From Actinokineospora spheciospongiae (GTDB taxonomy: Bacteria; Actinomycetota; Actinomycetes; Mycobacteriales; Pseudonocardiaceae): DNA of 57,181 bases. Shown here piece by piece: positions 25,312 to 33,159 of the stretch. The notes beneath the pieces are model-generated. The model searched no databases, was not told the DNA's origin, and worked only from the letters and a program-made list of their open reading frames with translations. Made by a program: the position numbers and the translations under genes. Location: positions 1-57,181 of the forward strand of contig NZ_AYXG01000161.1 in NCBI RefSeq assembly GCF_000564855.1, in the 5' to 3' direction. The first letter of the stretch is position 1, and each line of letters opens with the position of its first letter.

Positions 25312-25935
25312 TCAGATCATCCCCTCGCGCAGGGCGAAGGCGACCGCGTGCGCGCGGTTGCGCAACTGGAAGCGGTTCACCACGTCGTGCAGCGTGTTCT
25401 TGATGGTCCGCTCCGAATAGGACAGTTCGTGGGCGATCTCGCGCACCTCCATGCCCTGGGCGATCAGCCGCAACACCGACGCCTCCCGGTCCGACAGCCC
25501 GGTCAACCGCAGGCCCCTGGGCGCGAGCACCTGGTTCTGCAACCGGTTGACCTGGTCGAGCAGCCTGCCCAGCAGCTTGGGCGAGAGCACCCCGCCCATG
25601 CCCGCAGCGTGCCCGATCGCGGCCACCAGCCGCTCCGGGGTGGCCTCCGCGCGCGGGACGATGCCGCAGGCGCCCGCCTCGATCGCGGCCAACAGCGCGC
25701 TGTCGTCGATCAGCGCGAGCACCATCACCACCTGGCGCACCCCCTGGCCGCGCAGCTCCCGCACCAGGGCCAGCGCGGCGTCGTCCACGACGTCGCTGAC
25801 CACCACGCTGACCACCCCGGGCTCCTGGGCCGGGTGGGCGACGAGGAGCAGTTCCGGCCGCGACCGCAGTTGCGAGTCCACCCCGGTCCGCAGGATCGGG
25901 TCGATGGCGGTGACGTGGACAGGGATGCGGTTCAT
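25312..25935 (-). CDS. LuxR-type response regulator of the eCIS island, degenerate receiver
   Basis: The 207-residue protein has a receiver-like N-terminus (VHVTAIDPILRTGVDSQLR) and a C-terminal LuxR HTH (LTGLSDREASVLRLIAQG, then IAHELSYSERTIKNTLHDVV). The receiver keeps the early Asp, but the phospho-acceptor strand reads VVSVVVSDVVDD. The usual KPxxx lysine region reads GIVPRAEA, so phosphorylation control is doubtful. LuxR-type regulators of this size occur beside Streptomyces contractile-injection clusters, which matches the context here. Four heptamer repeats just upstream suggest activation by a SARP/BTAD protein such as the one encoded at 27527. Confidence 0.82.
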   Translation of the reverse strand: MNRIPVHVTAIDPILRTGVDSQLRSRPELLLVAHPAQEPGVVSVVVSDVVDDAALALVRELRGQGVRQVVMVLALIDDSALLAAIEAGACGIVPRAEATPERLVAAIGHAAGMGGVLSPKLLGRLLDQVNRLQNQVLAPRGLRLTGLSDREASVLRLIAQGMEVREIAHELSYSERTIKNTLHDVVNRFQLRNRAHAVAFALREGMI

Positions 25936-25976
25936 CTCGTCGCCCCTCTGGTCGGTGCTGCGCTGTGCCGACCACC

Positions 25977-26029
25977 ACTGTGCGCGGCGGGCTCAACACC
26001 GGCTCAACACAGCGCAACGGCCGCTCAAC
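25977..26029 (-). promoter_or_regulatory. SARP-type binding site: four heptamer repeats upstream of the LuxR gene
   Basis: On the minus strand, GTTGAGC (26029-26023), GTTGCGC (26018-26012), GTTGAGC (26008-26002) and GTTGAGC (25997-25991) recur at 11, 10 and 11 bases. The last repeat is 8 bases before CACAGT (25982-25977), a weak -10, which lies about 40 bases before the ATG. Heptamer repeats about 11 bases apart, with the last one 8 bases from the -10, are the established arrangement for Streptomyces antibiotic regulatory proteins. Binding by the nearby BTAD regulator is inferred. Confidence 0.65.
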
Positions 26030-26051
26030 GCGGCCGTCGGACCCGGTGCGG

Positions 26052-27332
26052 CTACCGCACCAGCGCGGCGGTGAACACCCCCTGCGGTGTGCACGGGTCG
26101 CGCGCGTTGCCGCAGGACACGGCCAGCACGAGCGATTCGCCGGGGGCCACCAGCGGCGGGTCGTCCGGGCGGAATAGCAACCCGTCGCCGCCGTCGCGGT
26201 CGACCGCGGCCAGGTCGACGGTGCCCACCACGGTGCGGTCGTGCCGGATCTGGACCTGCCCGACGTCCGCAGCCGGGTTGCGCAGCAGCACCGAGGTCAC
26301 CCGGTGGCGCGGACCGTCGGGGACCACGTAGGAGAAAAGCTGCGGGCCGCCGCCGACACCGGGGTAGGCCTGCGCGGCGATGGTGAACGTCGTGGTCACC
26401 GGGGCGGGGGCGGAGGTCGTCCGGCCGGTCGTGGCCGCCGACCCGGCACCGCCGACCCGGGCGGGCGGCGCGGGGGCGGTGGGCGTGGGAACCGGGGCGG
26501 ACGACGTCGGGGCGGTGCTGCTCGGGGTGGGCGTCGTGCTCGGCGGCGCCGGGGTGGACGACGGAACGGGCGCGTGCCCCACCAGCGACAGCGGTCGCTG
26601 GCGCAGGATGGTGGTGATCAGGATGACCAGGAGCAGCATCAGCGCCAGCAGGACCGCGAACAGCCGGACGAACCGGCGCGGCAGCAGCGCCGCCTGGTCG
26701 AGGGCGGCCTCCACCTCGATCGGCGCCCCGTCCGGGCCCAGGACGCGGATGGTGAACGGCAGCAGCCGGTTCTCCCCGCGCCAGAAGTACCTCTTCGGCT
26801 TGGCCACCACCCGGACGAAGGTGGCGGTGCCGGGTTCGACCAGGGGCGCGCGCGGCTTGACCTTGAAGGTGAGCCTGCTGTCGGCGTCGGTGGCGCTCAC
26901 CTCGACGCCGTGGCTGTGGTTGCCCAGGTTGTCCACCGCGAGGGTGTGCTTGCCGGTGCGCCTGCTGGTGGAGGTCACCGGCACCACCGCGGCCTCGACC
27001 TCGGTGAACTGATCGAGGGTGAGCAGCCCCTCCTGCACCACCGACCCGGCCGGGTCCTCCCGCGAGGCGACCACCAGCGCGAAGGCGTGCTCCCCGGCGA
27101 GCACCCCCGGCGAGCGCGGCGGGGTGAAGGTCAGCTCGACGCCGACCTCCTGCTGCGGCATCAGGTTGACCCTGGCGGGCTTGACCTCGGTCCAGTCGAC
27201 GACGTCGCCGCGCACGGTGAAGGCGAACTGGTCGACCACCGCGGAGTTGTTGCGGATGAGCACGTGGCACCGCGCGGCCCCGCCGGGGGCCACGGTGACC
27301 TGGGTGGTGCGGAGCACCGCGCTGACGGCCAT
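26052..27332 (-). CDS. eCIS-associated membrane protein ('hydrolytic protein' of Streptomyces CIS loci)
   Basis: The 426-residue protein has two beta-rich Ig-like repeats in residues 1-205 (AVLRTTQVTVAPGGAARCHV and LTFKVKPRAPLVEPGTATFV). One transmembrane helix follows (FVRLFAVLLALMLLLVILIT, about 215-240), then a Ser/Thr/Pro linker, and a C-terminal beta domain of about 115 residues with two cysteines (SCGNARDPC). Positive charge before the helix predicts the N-terminus inside and the C-terminus outside. Despite the common annotation, no hydrolase motif is seen. Its homologues sit in Streptomyces CIS clusters. It may tether the particle to the membrane; this is inference. ATG at 27332. Confidence 0.65.
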   Translation of the reverse strand: MAVSAVLRTTQVTVAPGGAARCHVLIRNNSAVVDQFAFTVRGDVVDWTEVKPARVNLMPQQEVGVELTFTPPRSPGVLAGEHAFALVVASREDPAGSVVQEGLLTLDQFTEVEAAVVPVTSTSRRTGKHTLAVDNLGNHSHGVEVSATDADSRLTFKVKPRAPLVEPGTATFVRVVAKPKRYFWRGENRLLPFTIRVLGPDGAPIEVEAALDQAALLPRRFVRLFAVLLALMLLLVILITTILRQRPLSLVGHAPVPSSTPAPPSTTPTPSSTAPTSSAPVPTPTAPAPPARVGGAGSAATTGRTTSAPAPVTTTFTIAAQAYPGVGGGPQLFSYVVPDGPRHRVTSVLLRNPAADVGQVQIRHDRTVVGTVDLAAVDRDGGDGLLFRPDDPPLVAPGESLVLAVSCGNARDPCTPQGVFTAALVR

Positions 27333-27400
27333 GCGGCAATCGTGGCGGGCGCGGCCGGGGCCGCGCAGCGGCGCGGGAACCGTCCGCGCGGGCGGTGAAC

Positions 27401-27471
27401 GGTGGCCGCACGGGCAACCGGCTGCGCCGAATGGCGGCACGGGCCTGTGCGGGTTGCCCTGTCGGGCACCA
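27401..27471. promoter_or_regulatory. Degenerate copies of the eCIS palindrome in the divergent promoter
   Basis: GGTTGCCC-TGTC-GGGCACCA (27452-27471) keeps the left arm and the four-base spacer of the palindrome at 47272-47293, with 6 of 8 right-arm matches. GGGCAACC at 27412-27419 is an exact right arm with a weak left partner. They lie between the membrane-protein gene and the BTAD gene and may bind the island's LuxR-type regulator. Confidence 0.4.
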
Positions 27472-27526
27472 CCCGGTGGGCGCTTTGCCCGCTGACACCC
27501 GCCGCGGCGGCGTCCACACTTCCCGC

Positions 27527-30274
27527 GTGTCCGCACAGCAGAGCACCCCAGCGCGTGTCCCGCCCCGGCCCACCGAGGCGGGGACGCTGCGCCGGGAGCG
27601 CCTGCTCACCCGGCTGGCCGCGGTGGCCGACGCCCGGTTGCGGGTGCTCCTCGGCCCGGCCGGGTCGGGCAAGTCGGTGCTGCTGCGCCAACTCGCCGCC
27701 ACCGCGCCCGAGCCGCTGCCGGTGCGCGCCGCGGCCGGGGACGGCGGTCTGCTGGCGGGCCTGGGTTCGGCGCTGGGCTGCGCGCCCGAGGTGGACGCGG
27801 TGCTGACCGCGTTCGACCGGCTCGGGCGCGAGGTGACCGTGCTGGTCGACGACGCGCACCCGGGCACCGCCGCGCTGACCCGGCTGGTGCGCGAGGCGCC
27901 CGCCTGCGTGCGGTTCGTGGTGGCCACGCGGGACGAGCGGGCGGTGTGGGCGACGGACGTGCCCGGCGCCGTGCACTGGTTCGGCTACGCCGACCTGCGG
28001 TTGCGCACCTGGGACGTGGAGGAGCTGTTCTCCTCGGTCTACGGCGTCGCGCTGGGCCCGGAGGAGGCGGCGGCGCTGTGCGCGCGGATCGAGGGGCTGC
28101 CGGTGGCGGCCAGGCTGCTGCACGTCGACACCGTGCTGTCGGGGGCGCGGGAGCGGGCGGCGGCGTTCGCCGAGCCGCTGGCGGGGTCGCGGCAGCTCGC
28201 GGGCTGGCTGAGCAGGGAGGTGCTCGGGCCGCTGCCGCCGGAGGTCCAGGAGTTCATGGTGGGCGTCAGCCCGCTCGGCGTGCTCGACGGCCCGCTGTGC
28301 GACGCCCTGCTGGACCGGCGCGACAGCGGCGCGGTGCTCGCCGATCTGGCCGCCGGGCAGGCGCTGACCCTGCCGGTGCCCGGGGGCGTGCGGGCCTACC
28401 GGTTCCACACCCTGCTCCAGCAGCACCTGGAGGGCGAACTGGTCGAGCGCCGGGGCAGGCACCTGGCCCGGCAGGACCACCACAGCGCCGCGGGCCACCT
28501 GGTCACCGCGGGCCACTGGGCCGAGGCCCACCGCGGCTACGCCCGCGCCGAGGACTGGGTGGCCGCGGCGGAGGTGCGGCACCGGGCCAGGGCCGGGGTC
28601 GGCGGCCTGCGCGCGGCGGCCTCGGTGCCGCACACCCTGCTCGACGACGACCCGTGGGTGGCGCTGGCCGAGGCGCGGCGCCTGCGCGGGGAGGGCAGGC
28701 TCGCCGAGTCCTACGACCGCTACCTGCACGCCGAGGACCGGCTGTCCGACCCCGGGCTGCGCTGGCAGTGCTCGCTGGAGCGCTCCGGGGTGGCCAGGTG
28801 GATTCCCGGCGGGGAGGGTGAGCGCGACGGGGACCCACTGGTGGACGACGTGTCCGGGCACGTGGCGGCGGCGGTGCGCGGCAGACCGGTGCAGCTTCTG
28901 GCCAGGGCGGTGCCCGCGACGAGCCCGGAGTGGGACCTGAGCCGGGCGGTGGCGGCGATGCTCGACGGCAGGCCGCGGCTGGCCGCGGAACTGGCCGAAC
29001 CGCTGGGCACCGGCCGCGGGTTCGTCGCGCTGGCCGCCCGGCTGCTGGTGGCGGTGCTGGCGGCCTCGACCGCGGGCCGGGTCACCCCCACCGAGTTCGC
29101 CGCGCTGAGCACCGACGCCCAGGGCGCCGGGTGGCTCTGGCTGGCCAGGGTGGCCAGGGCGGGCGCGGCCCTGCTCGACCCGGACGCGTGCGCCGACGCC
29201 GCCGCGGTCCTCGACGAGTGCCGCGAGGTCGGCGACGAGTGGGGCGCCCTGCTGACCGGCTACGTGCTGGCGGTGGGCCTGGTCCGCGCCGGGCACGACG
29301 AGGCGGTGGACGTCCTCACCGCCACCGCGGCCAGGGCCGCCCGGCTGGGGGCGCGGGTGCCGGAGACGTGGCTGCGGGTGCTGCTGGCCGACGAACTGGG
29401 CCGCCGGGGCGACCCGGCCGCGGCCGCGGAGCGGGAGCGGACCGAGGCGCTGGTCGCCGCGACGGCGGTGCAGCGGGCCGCGCGGCAGGGCGCCGCCGCC
29501 GCGCGGGCGATGCGCACCCCGGCCGCCCCGGCGGGCCCCGCGCTCGCGGTCGTCCCCGAGCCGGTCGCGCCGGTGCCGCCGGTCGCGGTGCGCTGCCTGG
29601 GTTCCTACTCGCTGGTCGTCGCGGGCACCCCGGTCGACCTCGACGTGCTGCGCGCGCAGGCCCGCCGGGTGCTGCGGGTGCTGTCGATGCACTACGGGCA
29701 ACCGCTGCACGAGGAGCGGCTGGTGGCGGCGCTGTGGCCGGACGCGCCGCTCAAGCAGGCCAAGCACCGGCTCCAGGTGGCGATCTCCAGCCTGCGCGCC
29801 CTGCTGCGCGGGTACGCGGTGGACGGGTTCGGCGTCCTGCGCCACGGCAGCACCTACCTGCTGGCGCTGCCCCCGGGCAGCGCGGTGGACGTGGCCGACT
29901 TCGCCGGGGCGGTGCGCGACTGGCGCGAGAGCAGGCGCACCCGCGACCTGCCTGCGATGGTCGAGCGCGGCCACCGGGTGCTCGACCTCTACCGCGGCGA
30001 ACTGCTCAGCGAGGAGGGCGCGACGGAGTGGGTGCTGGCCAAGCGGGAGAGCCTGCGCGGCGAGGCCGCCGGGGTCGCCGTCGCGCTGGCCGGGCTGGAG
30101 ATGCGGCGCGGTGACCTGACCGCCGCGATCGAGGTGTGCGAGCGGGCGCTGCGCATCGACGAACTGGACCACCGGCTGTGGTCGCTGCTGGCCGAGGCCC
30201 GCAGCCGCGCCGGGAACGTCGCGGCGGCCCGGCGCGGCCAGCAGGCGTACCGCACCCTGCTCGCGGAGGGCTGA
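27527..30274 (+). CDS. AAA/BTAD (SARP-like) transcriptional regulator
   Basis: This 915-residue regulator has an N-terminal STAND-type NTPase with Walker A GPAGSGKS (about residues 43-50) and Walker B TVLVDDAH (about 103-110). A LuxR-LAL/MalT-like helical middle of about 500 residues follows. From about residue 686 a winged-helix plus BTAD pair is seen: VRCLGSYSLVVAGTPVDLDV, LVAALWPDAPLKQAKHRLQV, YRGELLSEEGATEWVLAKRE and AIEVCERALRIDELDHRLWS. Having the DNA-binding domain at the C-terminal side is characteristic of large BTAD regulators in Streptomyces CIS loci. The GTG start at 27527 lacks a ribosome binding site and is uncertain. It is convergent with the structural operon, separated by a terminator, and is a likely master regulator. 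Confidence 0.82.
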   Translation: MSAQQSTPARVPPRPTEAGTLRRERLLTRLAAVADARLRVLLGPAGSGKSVLLRQLAATAPEPLPVRAAAGDGGLLAGLGSALGCAPEVDAVLTAFDRLGREVTVLVDDAHPGTAALTRLVREAPACVRFVVATRDERAVWATDVPGAVHWFGYADLRLRTWDVEELFSSVYGVALGPEEAAALCARIEGLPVAARLLHVDTVLSGARERAAAFAEPLAGSRQLAGWLSREVLGPLPPEVQEFMVGVSPLGVLDGPLCDALLDRRDSGAVLADLAAGQALTLPVPGGVRAYRFHTLLQQHLEGELVERRGRHLARQDHHSAAGHLVTAGHWAEAHRGYARAEDWVAAAEVRHRARAGVGGLRAAASVPHTLLDDDPWVALAEARRLRGEGRLAESYDRYLHAEDRLSDPGLRWQCSLERSGVARWIPGGEGERDGDPLVDDVSGHVAAAVRGRPVQLLARAVPATSPEWDLSRAVAAMLDGRPRLAAELAEPLGTGRGFVALAARLLVAVLAASTAGRVTPTEFAALSTDAQGAGWLWLARVARAGAALLDPDACADAAAVLDECREVGDEWGALLTGYVLAVGLVRAGHDEAVDVLTATAARAARLGARVPETWLRVLLADELGRRGDPAAAAERERTEALVAATAVQRAARQGAAAARAMRTPAAPAGPALAVVPEPVAPVPPVAVRCLGSYSLVVAGTPVDLDVLRAQARRVLRVLSMHYGQPLHEERLVAALWPDAPLKQAKHRLQVAISSLRALLRGYAVDGFGVLRHGSTYLLALPPGSAVDVADFAGAVRDWRESRRTRDLPAMVERGHRVLDLYRGELLSEEGATEWVLAKRESLRGEAAGVAVALAGLEMRRGDLTAAIEVCERALRIDELDHRLWSLLAEARSRAGNVAAARRGQQAYRTLLAEG

Positions 30275-30276
30275 CG

Positions 30277-30313
30277 GGTGCCCCCCGGCCGGTGCGGCCG
30301 ACCGGGGGGCACC
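30277..30313. terminator. Bidirectional terminator between BTAD gene and eCIS operon
   Basis: GGTGCCCCCCGG (30277-30288) pairs perfectly with CCGGGGGGCACC (30302-30313). Inner CGG/CCG pairing extends the stem past one mismatch to a TGCGG loop. The two flanking stops converge on it, so it probably ends both the regulator transcript and the 17-kb structural transcript. Confidence 0.85.
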
Positions 30314-30316
30314 GGA

Positions 30317-32599
30317 TCACTTGAGGGCGAAGAACTCCAGTTCGCTGATCGCCACCGTCTGCCGCTTGGTGCCGCTGTAGGTGTCGACCACCTCGACGGT
30401 CACCGAGGACACCAGGGTGGTGTTCTTGAGGTCGATCGTCTGCCCCCGGGAACTGTCCTGCGGCAACACGTTCTCGCTCTTGCCGGTGTTGTAGGTCAGC
30501 CGCAGGATCGACGGCCGACCGTCCTCGGTGAACGACTCGAGCGCTCCCGAGTGGAGGATGATGCTGCGCAGCAGGTAGCTCTCCCCGAACGTGAAGACCA
30601 CCTTGGGCCGGGCACCGCCGAGCTGCGCGGCCCAGAAGGTGTTGTCGTAGGTGTCCACGAGCATCCCGGGCGGGTGGTCGGGGATGGCCGTCGGCGAGGA
30701 CACGGTGGTGGGCCGGATCGGGTCCAGGGTGGGCGCGACCTTGCGGTACAGGGCGCGCACGTTGTCGACGACGGTGGCCCGGAACGGCGGGTACACCGCG
30801 TAGACGAGCCCCAGCACCACCGCGACGACCACCAGCACCGTGCGCAGCCTGCGCAGCGACAGCGTCGCCAACCAGTTGCGGTGCTGGCGGGTGCCCTTGG
30901 CGCCCGGGCGGGTGCCCGCGGGGTGCCGCTTGGGCTTGCGCCGGAACAGCCTGCGCCACCAGGCGAGCCGCACCACCCCGGCGTCGGCCAGCGACTCCCC
31001 GCAGCGGCTGCAGAAGTTGCGGGTGGGGGCGTTGCCCTCACCGCAGACCGCGCACACCAGGTCGTCGGGTTCGAGCCTGCGGGTCGGCTTGGTGCGCACG
31101 ATCGCCCGGGTCTTCTTGACCGCGGGCGCGGGCGCCAACTCGGGCGGCTCCTCCGGCCGCGCCTCGGCCACCCCGATGACCGACAGCGCCAACGCGGCCA
31201 CCAACTCCGGGTCGGCCGCGGGCCGCGCGGGTCCCGACTCAGCCGCGGACGGCTTCGCCCCGGGGGGCGGCACCTTCGCCGCAGGCGGCATCTTCGCCAC
31301 AGGCGGCGGGGGCGGCGTACCCGCACCGCCCCCGCCGGGCGGCTTGGCCCCCGGGGGTGCAGGCGGCGCACCCGCAGCACCCGCAGCACCCGCCCCGGGC
31401 GGCGCAGGCGATTTCGCCCCCGGGGGCGGCGGTGCGGCACCCGGCAGAGGCGGGGCCGTGGCCCCGGAGGGCGGCGGCTTGGCCCCGGGCGGCAGGGGCG
31501 GAGCACCCGCTGCGCCACCACCGGCCGCACCACCACCAGCCGCGCCACCACCGCTGGCGGCACCACCGGCCGCCGCACTGCCACCGGCCGCACCACCAGG
31601 CGGCGCGGGCGGTCTCGCCCCCGGAGGCAGGGGCGGCGATGCAGCACCCGGCGGAGGTGGAAACTTGGCCCCGGGCGGCGAGAGCGGAGCGCCCGCCGCA
31701 CCACCACCGGCCGCCGCGCTGCCGCCAGCCGCGCCACCACCACCAGCCGCCGCACTGCCACCGGCCGCACCACCACCGGCTGCCGCGCCACCACCGGCGG
31801 CGGCACCACTGGCCGCCGCGCTACCACCGGCCGCACCACCGAGCGGCGCGGGCGGCTTCGCCCCCGGGGGCGGGGGCGGCGGCGATGTGGCGCCCGGCGG
31901 GGGTGGGGGCTTCGCCCCGGGGGGCGGCGGCTTGGCCCCGGGCGGCAGGGGCGGAGCACCCGCCGCACCACCACCGGCTGCCGCACTACCACCAGCCGCA
32001 CCACCGGCTGCCGCGCTACCACCGCTGGCGGCGCCACCAGCCACACCACCAGCCGCCGTGCTGCCGCCGGGCGGCACGGGCGGTTTCGCCCCCGGGGGCG
32101 GGGGCGGCGGTGCGGCACCCGGCGGAGGCGGCGGCTTGGCCCCGGGCGGCGCCGGTGCCTTCGCACCGGGCGGCGGGGGTGGCGGCGCCTTCGCTCCTGG
32201 CGGCGGAGGCGGCGGCTTGGCGCCGGGAGGTGGGGGCGGCGGCGGCTTCGCGCCCGGTGGGGGCGGAGGCGGCGGGGGCGCACCCGCTGGCGGCGGGGGT
32301 GGCGGGGGTGGCGGCGGTTCGGCCTCCGAGGTCCAGGTGGCCAGGGCCGCGGCGGCGGGCGCGGGTTCGCGCCTCTCCACGTAGACCCGCTCGGGCAGCC
32401 AGGACGCGACCTTGTCGCGCACCCGCTGCCACAGCGTCAGCTTCTCCGGCTGCGGCGGCGGGGGCGGTTCCTCCACCACCACTACCACCTCCGGCGGCGG
32501 GGCGACCTTCTCGCCGTTCCACTCCAGGAACTTGCCGCAGTCGCCGCAGAACGCGGCGGCCTCGTCGTTGTGGTTGCCGCACATCGTGCAGACGATCAC
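30317..32599 (-). CDS. Zinc-ribbon / polyproline / transmembrane protein, last gene of the eCIS operon
   Basis: The 760-residue protein has an N-terminal zinc ribbon (Cys4, Cys7, Cys18, Cys21). About 360 residues of Pro/Gly/Ala low complexity follow, with GAKPPPPP-type repeats (about 85-450). A second ribbon lies near 514-530 (CAVCGEGNAPTRNFCSRCG). Then come a basic patch, one transmembrane helix near 586-606 (VLVVVAVVLGLVYAVYPPF), and an outer domain of about 150 residues resembling a discoidin/galactose-binding jelly roll (YDNTFWAAQLGG, SELEFFALK). Charge predicts the N-terminus inside. Zinc-ribbon proteins are found at the end of Streptomyces CIS operons. A membrane anchor or docking role is inferred. 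The GTG start overlaps the upstream stop by four bases. Confidence 0.72.
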   Translation of the reverse strand: MIVCTMCGNHNDEAAAFCGDCGKFLEWNGEKVAPPPEVVVVVEEPPPPPQPEKLTLWQRVRDKVASWLPERVYVERREPAPAAAALATWTSEAEPPPPPPPPPPAGAPPPPPPPPGAKPPPPPPPGAKPPPPPPGAKAPPPPPPGAKAPAPPGAKPPPPPGAAPPPPPPGAKPPVPPGGSTAAGGVAGGAASGGSAAAGGAAGGSAAAGGGAAGAPPLPPGAKPPPPGAKPPPPPGATSPPPPPPGAKPPAPLGGAAGGSAAASGAAAGGGAAAGGGAAGGSAAAGGGGAAGGSAAAGGGAAGAPLSPPGAKFPPPPGAASPPLPPGARPPAPPGGAAGGSAAAGGAASGGGAAGGGAAGGGAAGAPPLPPGAKPPPSGATAPPLPGAAPPPPGAKSPAPPGAGAAGAAGAPPAPPGAKPPGGGGAGTPPPPPVAKMPPAAKVPPPGAKPSAAESGPARPAADPELVAALALSVIGVAEARPEEPPELAPAPAVKKTRAIVRTKPTRRLEPDDLVCAVCGEGNAPTRNFCSRCGESLADAGVVRLAWWRRLFRRKPKRHPAGTRPGAKGTRQHRNWLATLSLRRLRTVLVVVAVVLGLVYAVYPPFRATVVDNVRALYRKVAPTLDPIRPTTVSSPTAIPDHPPGMLVDTYDNTFWAAQLGGARPKVVFTFGESYLLRSIILHSGALESFTEDGRPSILRLTYNTGKSENVLPQDSSRGQTIDLKNTTLVSSVTVEVVDTYSGTKRQTVAISELEFFALK

Positions 32600-33159
32600 G
32601 GCAGCACCTCCAGCGAGTGCGCGATGTGGACCGGTTTGGCCGCGCGGATCACCGCGGCCACGGCGGCCTCGGACAGCGAGTCGGGCACCCGGGGGCGGAC
32701 GGTGACCCGGACCCAGTGCTCCACGTCGGTCGGCGGGTCGGGCCGGGGGCGCACCGAGGACGACGTGCCGCCGCTCTCGGTGATCTCCACCTCCCCGTCC
32801 ACCACGACCTCCAGGTGCCTGCGCAGCCCGGCCATGGTGCCGCGCATCCGGAACAGGTCCACCGCCTCGGCGACCACCGCGCGCTGCGCCGACAGCGGCC
32901 AGCTCTCGTCCAGCAGCACGCCGAACCAGCTCGACAGCCAGCGGACGAACCCCTCGGGGGCCAGCAGCGGGTCGACGTAGCCGTGCACGCAGTCGATGGT
33001 GTTGATGATCGGGGCGAGCACGTCGTCGAAGGCCGCGGTGAAGCGCGCCGCGAACCGGTCCTCGGCGAACACCGCGGGCAGGTGGTCGATCAGCGGGTAC
33101 GGCGAGGGCAGCGGGGCGGGGGAACCGGGCACCACGGCCCGGCCGGTGGGGGTGCTCAC
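32596..33159 (-). CDS. eCIS baseplate/tail protein (tail-P2-I-like)
   Basis: The 187-residue protein has the phage tail protein I pattern: YPLIDHLPAVFAEDRFAARF, TAAFDDVLAPIINTIDCVHGYVDPLLAPE, FVRWLSSWFGVLLDESW and RLFRMRGTM-like AVDLFRMRGTMAGLRRHLE. A beta-rich end follows with HWVRVTVRPR. It probably forms part of the baseplate wedge with the J-type protein encoded just upstream, whose stop it overlaps (GTGA at 33159). It may replace the Afp12-type component; that equivalence is inferred. Confidence 0.75.
   Translation of the reverse strand: MSTPTGRAVVPGSPAPLPSPYPLIDHLPAVFAEDRFAARFTAAFDDVLAPIINTIDCVHGYVDPLLAPEGFVRWLSSWFGVLLDESWPLSAQRAVVAEAVDLFRMRGTMAGLRRHLEVVVDGEVEITESGGTSSSVRPRPDPPTDVEHWVRVTVRPRVPDSLSEAAVAAVIRAAKPVHIAHSLEVLP

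Noticed and set aside
27161-30172. A 1003-residue minus-strand frame opposite the BTAD regulator
   Set aside because: It has antisense-type composition (His/Gln/Arg/Gly); the plus strand has Walker motifs and a BTAD domain.
30278-32980. Long plus-strand open frames opposite the zinc-ribbon gene
   Set aside because: They are Gly/Ala/Arg low-complexity mirrors of the polyproline-coding strand and lack family features and ribosome binding sites.
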